A DNA stretch of 64,000 nucleotides from Brachyspira sp. SAP_772 (lineage in GTDB: Bacteria > Spirochaetota > Brachyspiria > Brachyspirales > Brachyspiraceae), in contig NZ_VYIX01000002.1 in the NCBI RefSeq assembly GCF_009755885.1, forward strand, positions 750,766-814,765. Reading direction: 5' to 3'. The position numbers were made by a program, and so were the translations under genes. Each line of letters opens with the position of its first letter. Positions within the stretch are counted from its first letter, which is position 1. Below are positions 8,641 to 17,576 of this stretch, one piece after another. The notes below the pieces were generated by a model. That model worked only from the letters and a program-made list of their open reading frames with translations, was not told the DNA's origin and did no database searches.

Positions 8641-8667
8641 TTGAAAAAATAAGGCTTTAATTATAAT
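8641..8667 (+). promoter_or_regulatory. Possible sigma-70 promoter for the FlgT-like lipoprotein gene
   Basis: TTGAAA at 8641 and TATAAT at 8662, spaced 15 bases, 34 bases before the start codon. The short spacing lowers confidence. Nothing else is visible in 8497-8640 apart from AT-rich DNA. Confidence 0.35.
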
Positions 8668-8700
8668 ATATATACATATTAAAAAATATTTTTTAGGTTT

Positions 8701-9933
8701 ATGAGTTTTATGAAGAGATTATATAAATTATTTTTAGCAATGTTTTTAATGATATTTTTTATATCATGTGCAACTACTTCAAAGAGTACACAAAGCGGAG
8801 TTCTTATAGGAGAAGATACTGGTGAGATAGGAGTTGTTAATAATTGGAAGAACCCAGATTTTAAAGGCGGCAAAACTACAAAGATAGTAGCCGAAGGTTT
8901 TGCTTCTTCAGATAATAGAGGCGAGGCTAATGCTATAGAGAGGGCTTTAGAAAGTGCTAAGAGAAATGCAGTTGAACAGGCTGTTGGTTCTATAGTTAAT
9001 GGTACTACTTTAGTTGAAAACAATAAACTCATAAGCTCTAAAATATATGATAACACTACTGGATATATTTCTTCTTATAAGGTGCTTTCTATTACAAAAA
9101 GTTCATCTGTATGGTATGCAAAAATTGAGGCGGTTGTTGGAGTTGATATGCTTCAGGACAATTTGCAGGCTATGGGTATATTGTTAGACAGAAAAAATAT
9201 GCCTTTAATAGTTGTGCTTGTTACTGATGATAATGGCGAATTAAGCGATGCATTTAATGTGGAACTTGAAAAAAATATGAGCGATAAGGGTTTTAAATTT
9301 GTAAGTGCTAGTTCTTTAAGAAATGTTGTAAGAAGTGAAAATATTAGCTATTCTGATAATTCATCTTCTACTGTAAAAAAAATAGCAGATGCAACAGGAG
9401 CTCAAATTGCTATACTTGGCAAGGCTGATGCTGCATATTTTACCACTATACAGGGAACTGCTTTAAAAAGTTATAGAAGCGATGTTGCTATTACTGCTGT
9501 GAATGTATCTGATTATAGTACTATAGCTCGTGCTACTCATCAGGCTGGAGGTGTAGGCGGAAGCGAAAAAGATGCTCATTCTATTGCTTTGGTGAAATCA
9601 GCTGATTCTATTTCTGAAGATTTTATTAATCAGATAGTTACTAAATGGCAGAGTGAAGTTCAAAATGGCACTGAATATACTATATATGTAAGCGGGCTTG
9701 ATTTTAATGATTCTATAGGTTTTGAGGAAGCTCTTAAGAAAAATATAGAAAATCTTAAAAGCGTTTATAACAGAGGAATAAGCGGAGATTCATCAAGATA
9801 CGTTGTGCAGTATGTTGGAAGCAGCAGAGATTTAGCTGTTGATATTAATGCTAAGGCGAAAAATATGGGCTATCAAATAATTATAAACAGTTTTGATGAC
9901 AAGACTATTAATTTAAAAGCCAACAAAAGATAA
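8701..9933 (+). CDS. FlgT/LPP20-like lipoprotein
   Basis: 410 aa. The signal peptide ends in a lipobox (MIFFISC, Cys about residue 23), so it is probably lipidated and envelope-anchored. The first domain has the FlgT N-terminal/LPP20 pattern: EANAIERALESAKRNAVEQA, then TTLVENNKLIS, then GYISSYKVLS. A middle domain (VVLVTDDNGEL to a TGAQIAILGKAD segment) resembles the anticodon-like middle domain of FlgT. In Vibrio FlgT is a flagellar H-ring protein; a flagellar role in this periplasmic-flagella organism is inference. The start could also be ATG 8710. It is followed by queH with a 46-base gap. Confidence 0.72.
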   Translation: MSFMKRLYKLFLAMFLMIFFISCATTSKSTQSGVLIGEDTGEIGVVNNWKNPDFKGGKTTKIVAEGFASSDNRGEANAIERALESAKRNAVEQAVGSIVNGTTLVENNKLISSKIYDNTTGYISSYKVLSITKSSSVWYAKIEAVVGVDMLQDNLQAMGILLDRKNMPLIVVLVTDDNGELSDAFNVELEKNMSDKGFKFVSASSLRNVVRSENISYSDNSSSTVKKIADATGAQIAILGKADAAYFTTIQGTALKSYRSDVAITAVNVSDYSTIARATHQAGGVGGSEKDAHSIALVKSADSISEDFINQIVTKWQSEVQNGTEYTIYVSGLDFNDSIGFEEALKKNIENLKSVYNRGISGDSSRYVVQYVGSSRDLAVDINAKAKNMGYQIIINSFDDKTINLKANKR

Positions 9934-9979
9934 AAATAAAGAAATAATCATAATAAAAAAATAATTGGTGCTATTAAAA

Positions 9980-10522
9980 ATGAAAGAGAAATTAGTTGTT
10001 CATACATGCTGTGCTGTTTGTATGTGTTATCCTAGAACTTTACTTGAAGATTATGACACTATTTTTTATTTTTATAATCCTAATATTTATCCTATAGAAG
10101 AGTATAACAGACGTAGAGATGAGTTTATAAAGTTTACTAAGGATAATAATATAGACATACATATAGAAGAAAATGAAGCGTATGTAAAAGATTGGTATAA
10201 TGATATAAAGGGTTTTGAGAATGAACCTGAAAAGGGGGCTAGGTGCAATATTTGTTTTAAGCATAGAATAGCTAAGGCTTTTGAATATGCTCATACTATT
10301 AATGCAAAATATGTTACTACCGTTATGAGTGTAAGTCCGCATAAAAACAGCAAGGCTATAGAGATGATAGGAAACAGTATTGCTTCTAAATATGATAATA
10401 TAGAATATTTGCATATAGATTTCAAGAAAAAAGACGGCTTTAAAAAGACTAATATAATAGCTAATGAGGCAGGGCTTTATAGACAGCACTACTGCGGATG
10501 CGAGTTTAGCATAAGGAATTAA
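9980..10522 (+). CDS. queH: Epoxyqueuosine reductase QueH
   Basis: 180 aa cytosolic enzyme of the last step of queuosine tRNA modification (oQ to Q), the non-B12 alternative to QueG. The family cysteines are present: HTCCAVC (C10, C11, C14), the middle GARCNICFKHR pair and the C-terminal YCGCEF. SVSPHKNS is the other conserved block. These ligate a [4Fe-4S] cluster and a mononuclear iron in the characterised homologue. ATG 9980 is preferred; the upstream TTG at 9965 only adds five residues. Confidence 0.93.
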   Translation: MKEKLVVHTCCAVCMCYPRTLLEDYDTIFYFYNPNIYPIEEYNRRRDEFIKFTKDNNIDIHIEENEAYVKDWYNDIKGFENEPEKGARCNICFKHRIAKAFEYAHTINAKYVTTVMSVSPHKNSKAIEMIGNSIASKYDNIEYLHIDFKKKDGFKKTNIIANEAGLYRQHYCGCEFSIRN

Positions 10523-10550
10523 AATTTATTAATATATTTTTTTTATTTTA

Positions 10551-10636
10551 TTCAACTTTTTCCCGCCTTACACGGTGTGGACTTCGTCAAAGTTTTTGCC
10601 CTTCAGGACGCTTCGCAGGGAGCTAGTCCCCACAAA
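10551..10636 (+). repeat. Dispersed intergenic repeat, module 1
   Basis: TTCAACTTTTTCCCGCC, then GTGTGGACTTCGTCAAAG, then TTTTTGCCCTTCAGGACGC and a GGGAGCTAGTCCCC hairpin. It fills most of the 135-base gap between queH and the convergent methyltransferase gene. Near-identical blocks occur at 13598, 28345 and 53965. Confidence 0.75.
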
Positions 10637-10657
10637 AATTAAAAATTTCACTATAAA

Positions 10658-12349
10658 TTATAATTTTACTAATATGTTGTTTTTATTCTCTTCTGATATC
10701 TCTGAATGTGATATATTATAAACTATTCTCTTTTTTATTTTGTCTATATATATTATATCATCAATTTTATAGTAGGATATGATGTTTAATATTTCATTTG
10801 TAATATCAACTATATATTCATTAGACCTCTTTGAGCATAATCTAGTATATATTGTTAGTATATAATTTGAAAAATATTTTATTAATTTTTTATCGTTTAT
10901 TAGTATGGCGTTTTTTAAGTGCGATAAATATATTTTTAATGCTTCTATATTATCTTCTTTTATATGCTTATTCAAAAACTCTGAAAACAATTTTATATAT
11001 TCCAATGATTTATTTTTTAATATTTGGCATATTTCTTCTTGATTTATTATATGCGTTGTATATTTTAATTTTAATATAATATTTCCTTCTTTTTTATTTT
11101 CAAATACCAAATTATCTTTTATAGTGTTTATGGGGTTATTTAATTTTAATCTTATATTTTCAATGTATTTTATATTATTATTTTTGCTGCTTGTATTATT
11201 TTTTTTAGTGTCAACTATAAATAAATATTCTACATTTTTAGTTTTATTTATTACAGAGCGTTTTGCCCCTCTATATTTTGTATACTCTGATGTTACTATT
11301 TTTAATTTTCCTTTGCTTTCTAATATTGAAATTAAATCATCATAGTCTATTATACCGTCCGTAGAATAACTCAATACTATATGACTTGCATTTATATTAT
11401 CTATTAAGTTTTTAAATGCATCTTTTGCTGTTTTTTTATAGCAGTAATCTGATTTTGTTTTAACCCAATCTTTTCTTATACCGCCTTTATCTGTTTTTTT
11501 GCCGTTTATATATATTTCTCTATTTATTGTAGGTTTATCCCATAATGCTATTGTGTTTAATAAATGATAATTGCTTCCATATTGATGCTGATTATAAGGA
11601 GGATCTAAATACACCAAATCAAAATGCTTATCTTTATTTTTTAATACATATTCATTTGCATCAAGCATGCTTACTTCGCCGTTTATTCCATCGTATAGAG
11701 AAAGCTCTTTCAATGATATTGGTGAAAGTATTCTTTTTAAAGCGTCTTTGTTTCTTCCCCCAAAACCAGAGTGAAAAGCTTTAAATACGCCAGATGTGTT
11801 TGTATGTGTTGCCCCTTCATATATTATAGAAGCTAATAAATAATAATATTCTTTTTTATTTATTGCTTTATTTTTGTAAAGTTCTTCTATGTTGTGTCTT
11901 ATTATGTCTATTCTTGTGGCATTATATTGAGTGTAGAATAATCTTTCATTTTTTAAATCTGGATTGTTATCATCTAACGGAGCATAATATTTTGAAATGT
12001 ATCTGTCTTTATCATCAATAGTTTTGATGTTGTTTATTATATTAATAGTGTTTTCTACACCTCCAGTATGCTTAAACATATTATTTACATCTTTTTGGTT
12101 TATGCATATATGTGCGTAGTTTAATATATATGAATAATACTCCCAATCATTTGAATATACTTTTAAATTAAGAGTTTTTAAAAGTCTTGACACACTTCCG
12201 CTTCCAGCAAATAAATCTAATGCCGTTTTTATATTTTTATCTTCTTCTAAAATATTTAGAAAGGCATTTTCTATAAAAGGCAGAAGTCTTCTTTTATTAC
12301 CGATATAGGCTATCAGGTTATTTTTGAGGTAGTTATCTTTAGTTATCAT
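10658..12349 (-). CDS. D12-class N6-adenine DNA methyltransferase with long C-terminal extension (orphan)
   Basis: 563 aa. The N-terminal 370 residues are a D12-class adenine methyltransferase: YIGNKRRLLPFI (SAM-contacting start), DLFAGSGSVSR (residues 45-55, motif I), FYTQYNATR, and LVYLDPPYNQHQYGS near residue 247 (catalytic DPPY). The last 190 residues are Lys/Asn/Ile-rich and helical, with no recognisable domain. It could modify GATC-like or other sites, but no restriction endonuclease gene is adjacent, so it is an orphan regulator/protector or part of a broken system. There is no Shine-Dalgarno before the ATG. Two tandem copies of a palindrome (12355-12381) sit just upstream. Confidence 0.88.
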   Translation of the reverse strand: MITKDNYLKNNLIAYIGNKRRLLPFIENAFLNILEEDKNIKTALDLFAGSGSVSRLLKTLNLKVYSNDWEYYSYILNYAHICINQKDVNNMFKHTGGVENTINIINNIKTIDDKDRYISKYYAPLDDNNPDLKNERLFYTQYNATRIDIIRHNIEELYKNKAINKKEYYYLLASIIYEGATHTNTSGVFKAFHSGFGGRNKDALKRILSPISLKELSLYDGINGEVSMLDANEYVLKNKDKHFDLVYLDPPYNQHQYGSNYHLLNTIALWDKPTINREIYINGKKTDKGGIRKDWVKTKSDYCYKKTAKDAFKNLIDNINASHIVLSYSTDGIIDYDDLISILESKGKLKIVTSEYTKYRGAKRSVINKTKNVEYLFIVDTKKNNTSSKNNNIKYIENIRLKLNNPINTIKDNLVFENKKEGNIILKLKYTTHIINQEEICQILKNKSLEYIKLFSEFLNKHIKEDNIEALKIYLSHLKNAILINDKKLIKYFSNYILTIYTRLCSKRSNEYIVDITNEILNIISYYKIDDIIYIDKIKKRIVYNISHSEISEENKNNILVKL

Positions 12350-12354
12350 AATTA

Positions 12355-12381
12355 TATTAACATAATCATATTAACATAATA
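12355..12381. promoter_or_regulatory. Two tandem TATTA-N3-TAATA palindromes upstream of the methyltransferase
   Basis: TATTAACATAATC (12355-12367) and TATTAACATAATA (12369-12381), a 14-base period, 6-32 bases before the start. The same 13-mer precedes dgt and ftsA. Possibly an operator; the closeness to the start codon suggests the site could block initiation. Confidence 0.35.
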
Positions 12382-12523
12382 TAGATAAATAATCAATAAC
12401 TATTTTTGCAGTTTTATTTTGTTGATATATAATAAATATGAATAAGATGTTAGAATATAATTATTAAAACTTATATACTTAATTTTGGCAAGATTATATT
12501 TATAATATTTAGGAGAATTTTTT

Positions 12524-13522
12524 ATGACAAAAGAAAAGTTTGGAGAAAACGTGTTTTTATATACATTAGAAAACAGTAATGGATTAAAATTAAAGTTAGC
12601 AGATGTTGGAGCTTCTATAACAGGTATATTTTTTAAGAACAAAAAAGGAGATAATATTGAAGTAGCTTTTGGTTCTGACGATGTTAGCTTTTATAGTGCT
12701 AAAGCAAAAAATGGTCATATGGGGGCTACTGTTGGAAGGGTTGCTGGTAAAACTTTGAACGCTGCTTTTAAAATAGGAGATAAAGAATATAAACTAAATC
12801 CAAACAAAGCACCTCATCATACGCATGGAGGAGTAGATGGTCTTTCTTATGTATTTTTTACTTCAAAAGAAATAGCTGATAACAAAATAGAGTTTCATTA
12901 TTTATCAAAAGACGGTGAAGAAGGTTATCCGGGTAATTTAGATTTAACTGTTACATATACGCTTACAGAAGATAATGAAGTTATAATAGATTATAAAGCA
13001 ACCACTGATAAACAAACTCCAGTAAACATAATGAACCATTCTTATTTTAATTTGAATGGAAAAGGTAAAATTAATAATCATAAAATATCAATAGATTCTA
13101 ATTATTATTTGCCGGAAAATGAAAACGGAGACAGTTCTGGAGAAATTATTAAAGTTGATAATACTCCTTATGACTTTAGAAATATGAAAGAGATTGACAC
13201 TATAATAAAATCCAAAGGCGGATGCGATAACTGTTTTGTATTTGATGATAATGACATAAAAAAATCTAGAGTAAAAGTTGTTTCAGAAGAGAGTTTAATA
13301 TCTTTAGAAGTATTTACAGATATGCCTTCTGTTTTGTTTTACACTGCTAATTCTTTGAACAATTTACAAGTGAGAGGGCAAGTATTAAATAAACATGAGG
13401 CTTTTTGTTTGGAGACACAATATTTTACTTTATCACTAAATTATAATCATTTTCCAAGTATAATACTTTATCCAGACAGGGAGTTTAAGCATAGAACTAT
13501 TTATAAGTTTACTGCTTTGTAA
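12524..13522 (+). CDS. galM: Aldose 1-epimerase (mutarotase)
   Basis: 332 aa cytosolic enzyme interconverting alpha and beta anomers of galactose or glucose. Conserved features are NGHMGATVGRVAGK, the acid/base histidines in HTHGG (about residue 105) and NHSYFNLNG (about residue 175), and the catalytic Glu in CLETQYF near residue 300. Length is typical. TTAGGAG lies 8 bases upstream. It is monocistronic here, with no other Leloir-pathway gene in the window. Confidence 0.94.
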   Translation: MTKEKFGENVFLYTLENSNGLKLKLADVGASITGIFFKNKKGDNIEVAFGSDDVSFYSAKAKNGHMGATVGRVAGKTLNAAFKIGDKEYKLNPNKAPHHTHGGVDGLSYVFFTSKEIADNKIEFHYLSKDGEEGYPGNLDLTVTYTLTEDNEVIIDYKATTDKQTPVNIMNHSYFNLNGKGKINNHKISIDSNYYLPENENGDSSGEIIKVDNTPYDFRNMKEIDTIIKSKGGCDNCFVFDDNDIKKSRVKVVSEESLISLEVFTDMPSVLFYTANSLNNLQVRGQVLNKHEAFCLETQYFTLSLNYNHFPSIILYPDREFKHRTIYKFTAL

Positions 13523-13597
13523 TGTATTTGTTTAAAAATTAAATTGATAAGTATTTATAGTATTTTTAATTTTATTGTTTATATATATGAGTTTTTT

Positions 13598-13680
13598 ATT
13601 CAACTTTTCCCGCATCTACGCGGTGCGGACTTCGTCAAAGTTTTTACCCTACGGGTACGCTTCGCGAAAAGTGCAAGTAT
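13598..13680 (+). repeat. Dispersed intergenic repeat, module 1
   Basis: TTCAACTTTTCCCGC, GTGCGGACTTCGTCAAAG, a CCCTACGGGTACGCTTCGCG stretch, then AAAAGTGCAAGTAT. It occupies the space between convergent galM and the Gx-transporter gene. The frame at 13696-14001 is antisense to that gene and is rejected. Confidence 0.75.
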
Positions 13681-13751
13681 TTAAGTTCTTTATTTATGTT
13701 TAGTGAAAGTGCAAATATTTCAGTTTTATATGAAATATGTAAAATTATTTT

Positions 13752-14261
13752 TTATTCTCTGTTAAAAATAATAGTGAATATTCCTATTATGCTCCCTGTT
13801 ATTAATGATATTATTAAAACAGGAAGTATTAAAAATTTTATATCTGGTAAATTAAAAAGATATTGTGAGAGTATCGCTTGTGATAAATTGCTTACTAATG
13901 CTCCAACAATACTTACACCCAAAAGAGAAAAAATATTTTTAAAGTTTCTCATAGCTTTCATTACTATAACCGACATAATCCCACCAGTTATTCCAAGATA
14001 AAATGGAGGGGTGAGAATATAGGCAAACACTATAGCAACAGATATGTTTTTTATAGCTATCATAAGAAGAAGCTCTTTTAAATTAAATGAATCTAAAACC
14101 ATTAATATAATAATAAAAGAAAAACCTATCCTAAAATATGGTATAGGCCTCGGAAACATATTCTCTATTGCTGCAATAAACGAAGATAAAAAAGCAAAAA
14201 ATATTATATCATAAACTCTTCTTTTTCCAGTATGTGTTTTAATCTCTTCAAAAAGTGTCAT
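13752..14261 (-). CDS. Gx transporter family membrane protein (Hpre_diP_synt_I type)
   Basis: 169 aa with five or six membrane helices. Conserved parts are ENMFPRPIPYFRIGF, the small-residue-rich YLGITGGIMSVIVM and GVSIVGALVSNLSQA. The family was named for heptaprenyl diphosphate synthase component I but resembles small S-components of transporters. It is the last gene of cdaA-cdaR-NusG_II-Gx. NusG_II and Gx proteins are commonly neighbours in anaerobes next to redox or quinone genes. The substrate is unknown. Confidence 0.82.
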   Translation of the reverse strand: MTLFEEIKTHTGKRRVYDIIFFAFLSSFIAAIENMFPRPIPYFRIGFSFIIILMVLDSFNLKELLLMIAIKNISVAIVFAYILTPPFYLGITGGIMSVIVMKAMRNFKNIFSLLGVSIVGALVSNLSQAILSQYLFNLPDIKFLILPVLIISLITGSIIGIFTIIFNRE

Positions 14262-14292
14262 ATATTAAAAAACCTTTATTTATTGTATAATA

Positions 14293-14670
14293 TTATTGTA
14301 CAACAGAATCTATTGTTATATCATTTTCAGTATTTTTTTCAAATCTTATTAACACTCCATTGGGCATGCATATTATAGGAGCATTTTTTAATTCGCCTGC
14401 TTTTATGCAAAGCTTATCTCGGCATGGAGAATGTTCAAATTTTACTTTTTTGTCTTTTATAATAATTGTAGTCTCTCCAATAAGCCCTTCTGCTTTTATT
14501 TCTCTGTCAGTGTTTAAATCATATCTTAAAGATTTTGAAGGAGTATCTATGATAATTTTACTTCCTTTGTTTTCTATTAGGTTTTTTGCATAATAAAAAA
14601 TAGATATTACTATAATTAAAATAATAATAATATCTCCAAACCTAATATTTTTTATTATTGATTTGTCCAT
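14293..14670 (-). CDS. NusG domain II-containing membrane-anchored protein
   Basis: 125 aa. A single N-terminal membrane helix (IIIILIIVISIFYY) is followed by an extracytoplasmic beta domain of the NusG_II type. Conserved cysteines in SPCRDKLCIKAG and the APIICMPNGVLI block are the family hallmarks. Function is unknown. It is not a transcription factor, since the NGN domain is absent. The start overlaps the end of cdaR by 16 bases, so the two are translationally coupled. Confidence 0.85.
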   Translation of the reverse strand: MDKSIIKNIRFGDIIIILIIVISIFYYAKNLIENKGSKIIIDTPSKSLRYDLNTDREIKAEGLIGETTIIIKDKKVKFEHSPCRDKLCIKAGELKNAPIICMPNGVLIRFEKNTENDITIDSVVQ

Positions 14671-15623
14671 ATTTTTTCTACTTCTATATCAAAAAATGAA
14701 GGCTCTATATATGATAATTTAGCATAATCTGGAATATTTGCTTCTATTGACATATTTGAATATATACCTTCATTTGTAATGTTTATTAAATTTAATGAAA
14801 GTGATATATCCTCTTTTTTTAAGTTTTCTATTAAGTTTTTATTCATTTCTAATACAATTTTTTTCACAATTAAAGGTTCGCTGTATTTTATATTGAATCT
14901 GCTATTTAAATTATTTATATTCAATTCTATATTTTCAAAAGTTACTATTTCTATATCTTTATTAAAAATTATACTAGCATCTACTCTAGCAGTATCAGAT
15001 TTCACATTTGGCGGTATGTTTAAACTAAGTTTAGTATTATAATCCAAATATTTATTATCAAGGTCTATGGTTCTGGTATATAATCTATCAATTTGAGATA
15101 TTAAAGTTTTAGGTCCTGATATTATAGTATTTGAAGGGTTAATGATTATATTTTCAATCTCAAGACCCAATGATGCTTTTCCTACAGTTTGTACTTCTAT
15201 AGGAACAGTTTTGTATGCTAATTGATCTAACACTACAGGTATTTTGTTTGGAGTTATATTTATATTAAGTGATGAATAATCAGCATCATTTTCTAAATAT
15301 ACTCTATACATATTGCTTCCAATTTGTGCATTAGTTAAATCTATATAAGCAGAAAAATCTCTCGGAAGTTCATATATATTATCTTTAAATCCCTTTACAC
15401 TAACAGTTATAGTTTCTTTGATGTTATTTGCAATTAATAGTTTTGCGGGAAGATTTTTTATATTTAGTTTTGTAGTATATTCTTTGTTATATTCCTGCTG
15501 ATATCTTACATACAAAAAAAGCATAAAAGACATTACTAAACATAAAGCTTTAATCCAAAATCTATTTGTTATATAGGATAACAATTTTTTATGTTTAAAT
15601 CTTTTTATTATAATATCTTTCAT
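14655..15623 (-). CDS. cdaR: YbbR-domain protein CdaR, regulator of diadenylate cyclase
   Basis: 322 aa. One membrane helix near residues 24-42 (WIKALCLVMSFMLFLYVRY) anchors a series of extracytoplasmic YbbR repeats. Typical repeat motifs are PAKLLIANNIKETITVSVKG and VPIEVQTVGKASLGLEIENI, and SGPKTLISQIDRLYTRTIDL matches the family's post-linker segment. In Firmicutes CdaR binds and modulates CdaA. It lies one base downstream of cdaA on the same strand, which supports the same pairing here. Confidence 0.9.
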   Translation of the reverse strand: MKDIIIKRFKHKKLLSYITNRFWIKALCLVMSFMLFLYVRYQQEYNKEYTTKLNIKNLPAKLLIANNIKETITVSVKGFKDNIYELPRDFSAYIDLTNAQIGSNMYRVYLENDADYSSLNINITPNKIPVVLDQLAYKTVPIEVQTVGKASLGLEIENIIINPSNTIISGPKTLISQIDRLYTRTIDLDNKYLDYNTKLSLNIPPNVKSDTARVDASIIFNKDIEIVTFENIELNINNLNSRFNIKYSEPLIVKKIVLEMNKNLIENLKKEDISLSLNLINITNEGIYSNMSIEANIPDYAKLSYIEPSFFDIEVEKIWTNQ

Positions 15624-15624
15624 A

Positions 15625-16410
15625 TTAATCTACTTTTACCTCTAAAAGCTCTCCAAGCCTTTTATATAATTCGTCCCTACTTAAATTATATTCTAATATT
15701 CCGCCATGAACAATAGAAACGCATTGAGTCTCTTCTGAGACTACCACTACAACAGCATCAGTTTGCTCAGATATACCAAGTGCAGCTCTGTGTCTAGTAC
15801 CTAGTCTTCTATTTTTTATTTGCGGTTCTGTTTCTGTGAGGGGTAAATATGCACTTGCAGCCGCTATTCTATTTTCCATTATAATTGCAGCACCATCATG
15901 TATGGGGTTATTTTTAAAAAATATAGATTCTAATAATTCTATGGATATATCAGCGTTAATCTTTACTGCCTTGTCTACAAGAGAGTGTAAAGATATATTT
16001 CTTTGAAACACTATTAAAGCACCATAACCTTTGTAGGATAAATTAAAAGTTGCACTCATGATTTTTTGTATTTGATCTTCGTTGTATCCGAAAGATTTTT
16101 TAAATAACGCTCTTCCGCCTAATATTCTTAGACCATGTTTAATTTCTGCCTGAAACAGCACCACTATTGCAATAAGACCTACTTGGAAAAACTTATCAAA
16201 TAACCATGATAGGGTAGTGAGTCCGAAGATTTTAGCTATTAATGTGATAAAGAAAAGTATTATAAAACCTAGGGCTATGCTATATGCTCTAGTATTATAC
16301 ATAAGCATGTAGAAAATGTAGAATAATATCGCTACTAAAATTATATCAAGACTATAAAAAAGATAACGCCAATTTGAAGTTGATATAAAATTATTGATAT
16401 TATACAGCAT
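15625..16410 (-). CDS. cdaA: Diadenylate cyclase CdaA (c-di-AMP synthase)
   Basis: 261 aa inner-membrane enzyme making c-di-AMP from two ATP. Three N-terminal helices (about residues 15-90) precede the DAC domain. The DAC motifs are intact: DGA at 172-174 (NPIHDGAAIIM) and RHR at 206-208 (LGTRHRAALG). It is the first gene of a four-gene operon with cdaR, NusG_II and a Gx transporter. c-di-AMP usually controls potassium and osmolyte balance and wall stress; a phosphodiesterase was not seen in the window. Confidence 0.95.
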   Translation of the reverse strand: MLYNINNFISTSNWRYLFYSLDIILVAILFYIFYMLMYNTRAYSIALGFIILFFITLIAKIFGLTTLSWLFDKFFQVGLIAIVVLFQAEIKHGLRILGGRALFKKSFGYNEDQIQKIMSATFNLSYKGYGALIVFQRNISLHSLVDKAVKINADISIELLESIFFKNNPIHDGAAIIMENRIAAASAYLPLTETEPQIKNRRLGTRHRAALGISEQTDAVVVVVSEETQCVSIVHGGILEYNLSRDELYKRLGELLEVKVD

Positions 16411-16486
16411 ATGATTATTATATCATATATATGTATATTTGCAAATAATAAAAAATATTATAATATTAAAACTGAGGTATTTTTTG

Positions 16487-17155
16487 ATGTATTTTTTTAA
16501 AAGGCTATTTTTAATAATAATTTTTATTTTTACTTTGAGTTTTAATGTATTTGCACAAAAAAATAGATTTGAAGTATTGTTAAATGTGCCTTTTGGAATG
16601 AGCATTGGTTTTTCAGATTCTAAGCTTATTAATAATCCTACGGTTTTAAGTATGAAGAGTTTTGTAGATTTTGAAATAGGGGCTTCTTTACAATTTGGAT
16701 ATATGTATTTTCTATCTGATAGAATGGCTTTGAGCATATTAGCAGAGTTTGGATATAGCCATGATAGTTATTCTTATAGGTCTAAAGATTTAAAAAACAC
16801 TTATTCTTATTATTTTGAAAATATTCTTGTTGGGGTTTTGCCTAAGTTTAGTATAGATAATTTTTCTATTGGTTTTGGAATAGGTGTAAAGATGCCTACT
16901 ACGGTAAATTATATAGAGAAAGTTAATAATAAAAATGTTTACAATACAAGCTTATATTATAGCGAAGCTGCTCCCATTACTTTTATTAAACTAACTTTTG
17001 ATTATTCATTTCCTATCAATAGATATTTAAATATTAATCTTGGAAGCTATATTCTTTATGATGTGTTTGTACGTGTTAATAATCCTAATTATCAATATCA
17101 TAATATAAGTGCCCTTAGTGTGGGGATGCAATTAGCTTTAAGATTTATTATATAA
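16487..17155 (+). CDS. Small outer-membrane beta-barrel-like protein
   Basis: 222 aa from ATG 16487, with GAGG 9 bases upstream; an earlier in-frame ATG at 16439 lacks a ribosome site. The signal peptide ends NVFAQ. The mature chain alternates polar and hydrophobic residues in about eight amphipathic strands separated by turns, and ends with aromatic/aliphatic LALRFII, as outer-membrane barrels do. A porin-like or structural envelope protein is likely. I do not recognise the family. Confidence 0.7.
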   Translation: MYFFKRLFLIIIFIFTLSFNVFAQKNRFEVLLNVPFGMSIGFSDSKLINNPTVLSMKSFVDFEIGASLQFGYMYFLSDRMALSILAEFGYSHDSYSYRSKDLKNTYSYYFENILVGVLPKFSIDNFSIGFGIGVKMPTTVNYIEKVNNKNVYNTSLYYSEAAPITFIKLTFDYSFPINRYLNINLGSYILYDVFVRVNNPNYQYHNISALSVGMQLALRFII

Positions 17156-17176
17156 TAAAAAATAAGGAGTGTACTT

Positions 17177-17572
17177 ATGCATACTATTAATGTAAAAACT
17201 AACTCAAGATTTGACATTATAGACATAACAGAAGAGGTTAGAAGATGTGTTTTAGAAGAGAGGGTAGAATCAGGCATAGCTGTTATATTTACCCCTCACA
17301 CCACTGCAGGTGTCGGCATCAATGAAAATGCCGATAGTAATGTTTTATTTGATATGAAAAATGCTTTTAATAAGGTAGTTGCTCAGCATGATAATTATAG
17401 ACACTCTGAAGGCAATTCACAGGCGCATGTTTTGTCATCTTTGGTTTCGCCTAGTTTAACGGTTATAATAGAAAATAGAGATATAGTTTTAGGTGTTTGG
17501 CAGGATATATATTTCTTTGAGTTTGATGGGGCGAGAAACAGAAAAGTTTATGTACAAGTAATGAAAAAATAA
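17177..17572 (+). CDS. YjbQ/UPF0047 family protein (secondary thiamine-phosphate synthase type)
   Basis: 131 aa cytosolic protein. Family motifs are IFTPHTTAGVGINENAD (His and Asn likely at the active site), HDNYRHSEGNSQAHVLSSL and GVWQDIYFFEFDG. E. coli YjbQ has weak thiamin-phosphate synthase activity; the physiological role is unsettled. AAGGAG lies 8 bases before the ATG. It follows the outer-membrane gene by 21 bases and is closed by a hairpin at 17577. Confidence 0.9.
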   Translation: MHTINVKTNSRFDIIDITEEVRRCVLEERVESGIAVIFTPHTTAGVGINENADSNVLFDMKNAFNKVVAQHDNYRHSEGNSQAHVLSSLVSPSLTVIIENRDIVLGVWQDIYFFEFDGARNRKVYVQVMKK

Positions 17573-17576
17573 TTAG

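Noticed and set aside
13696..14001. 101-codon plus-strand frame
   Set aside because: Antisense to the Gx-transporter gene, whose family is clear.
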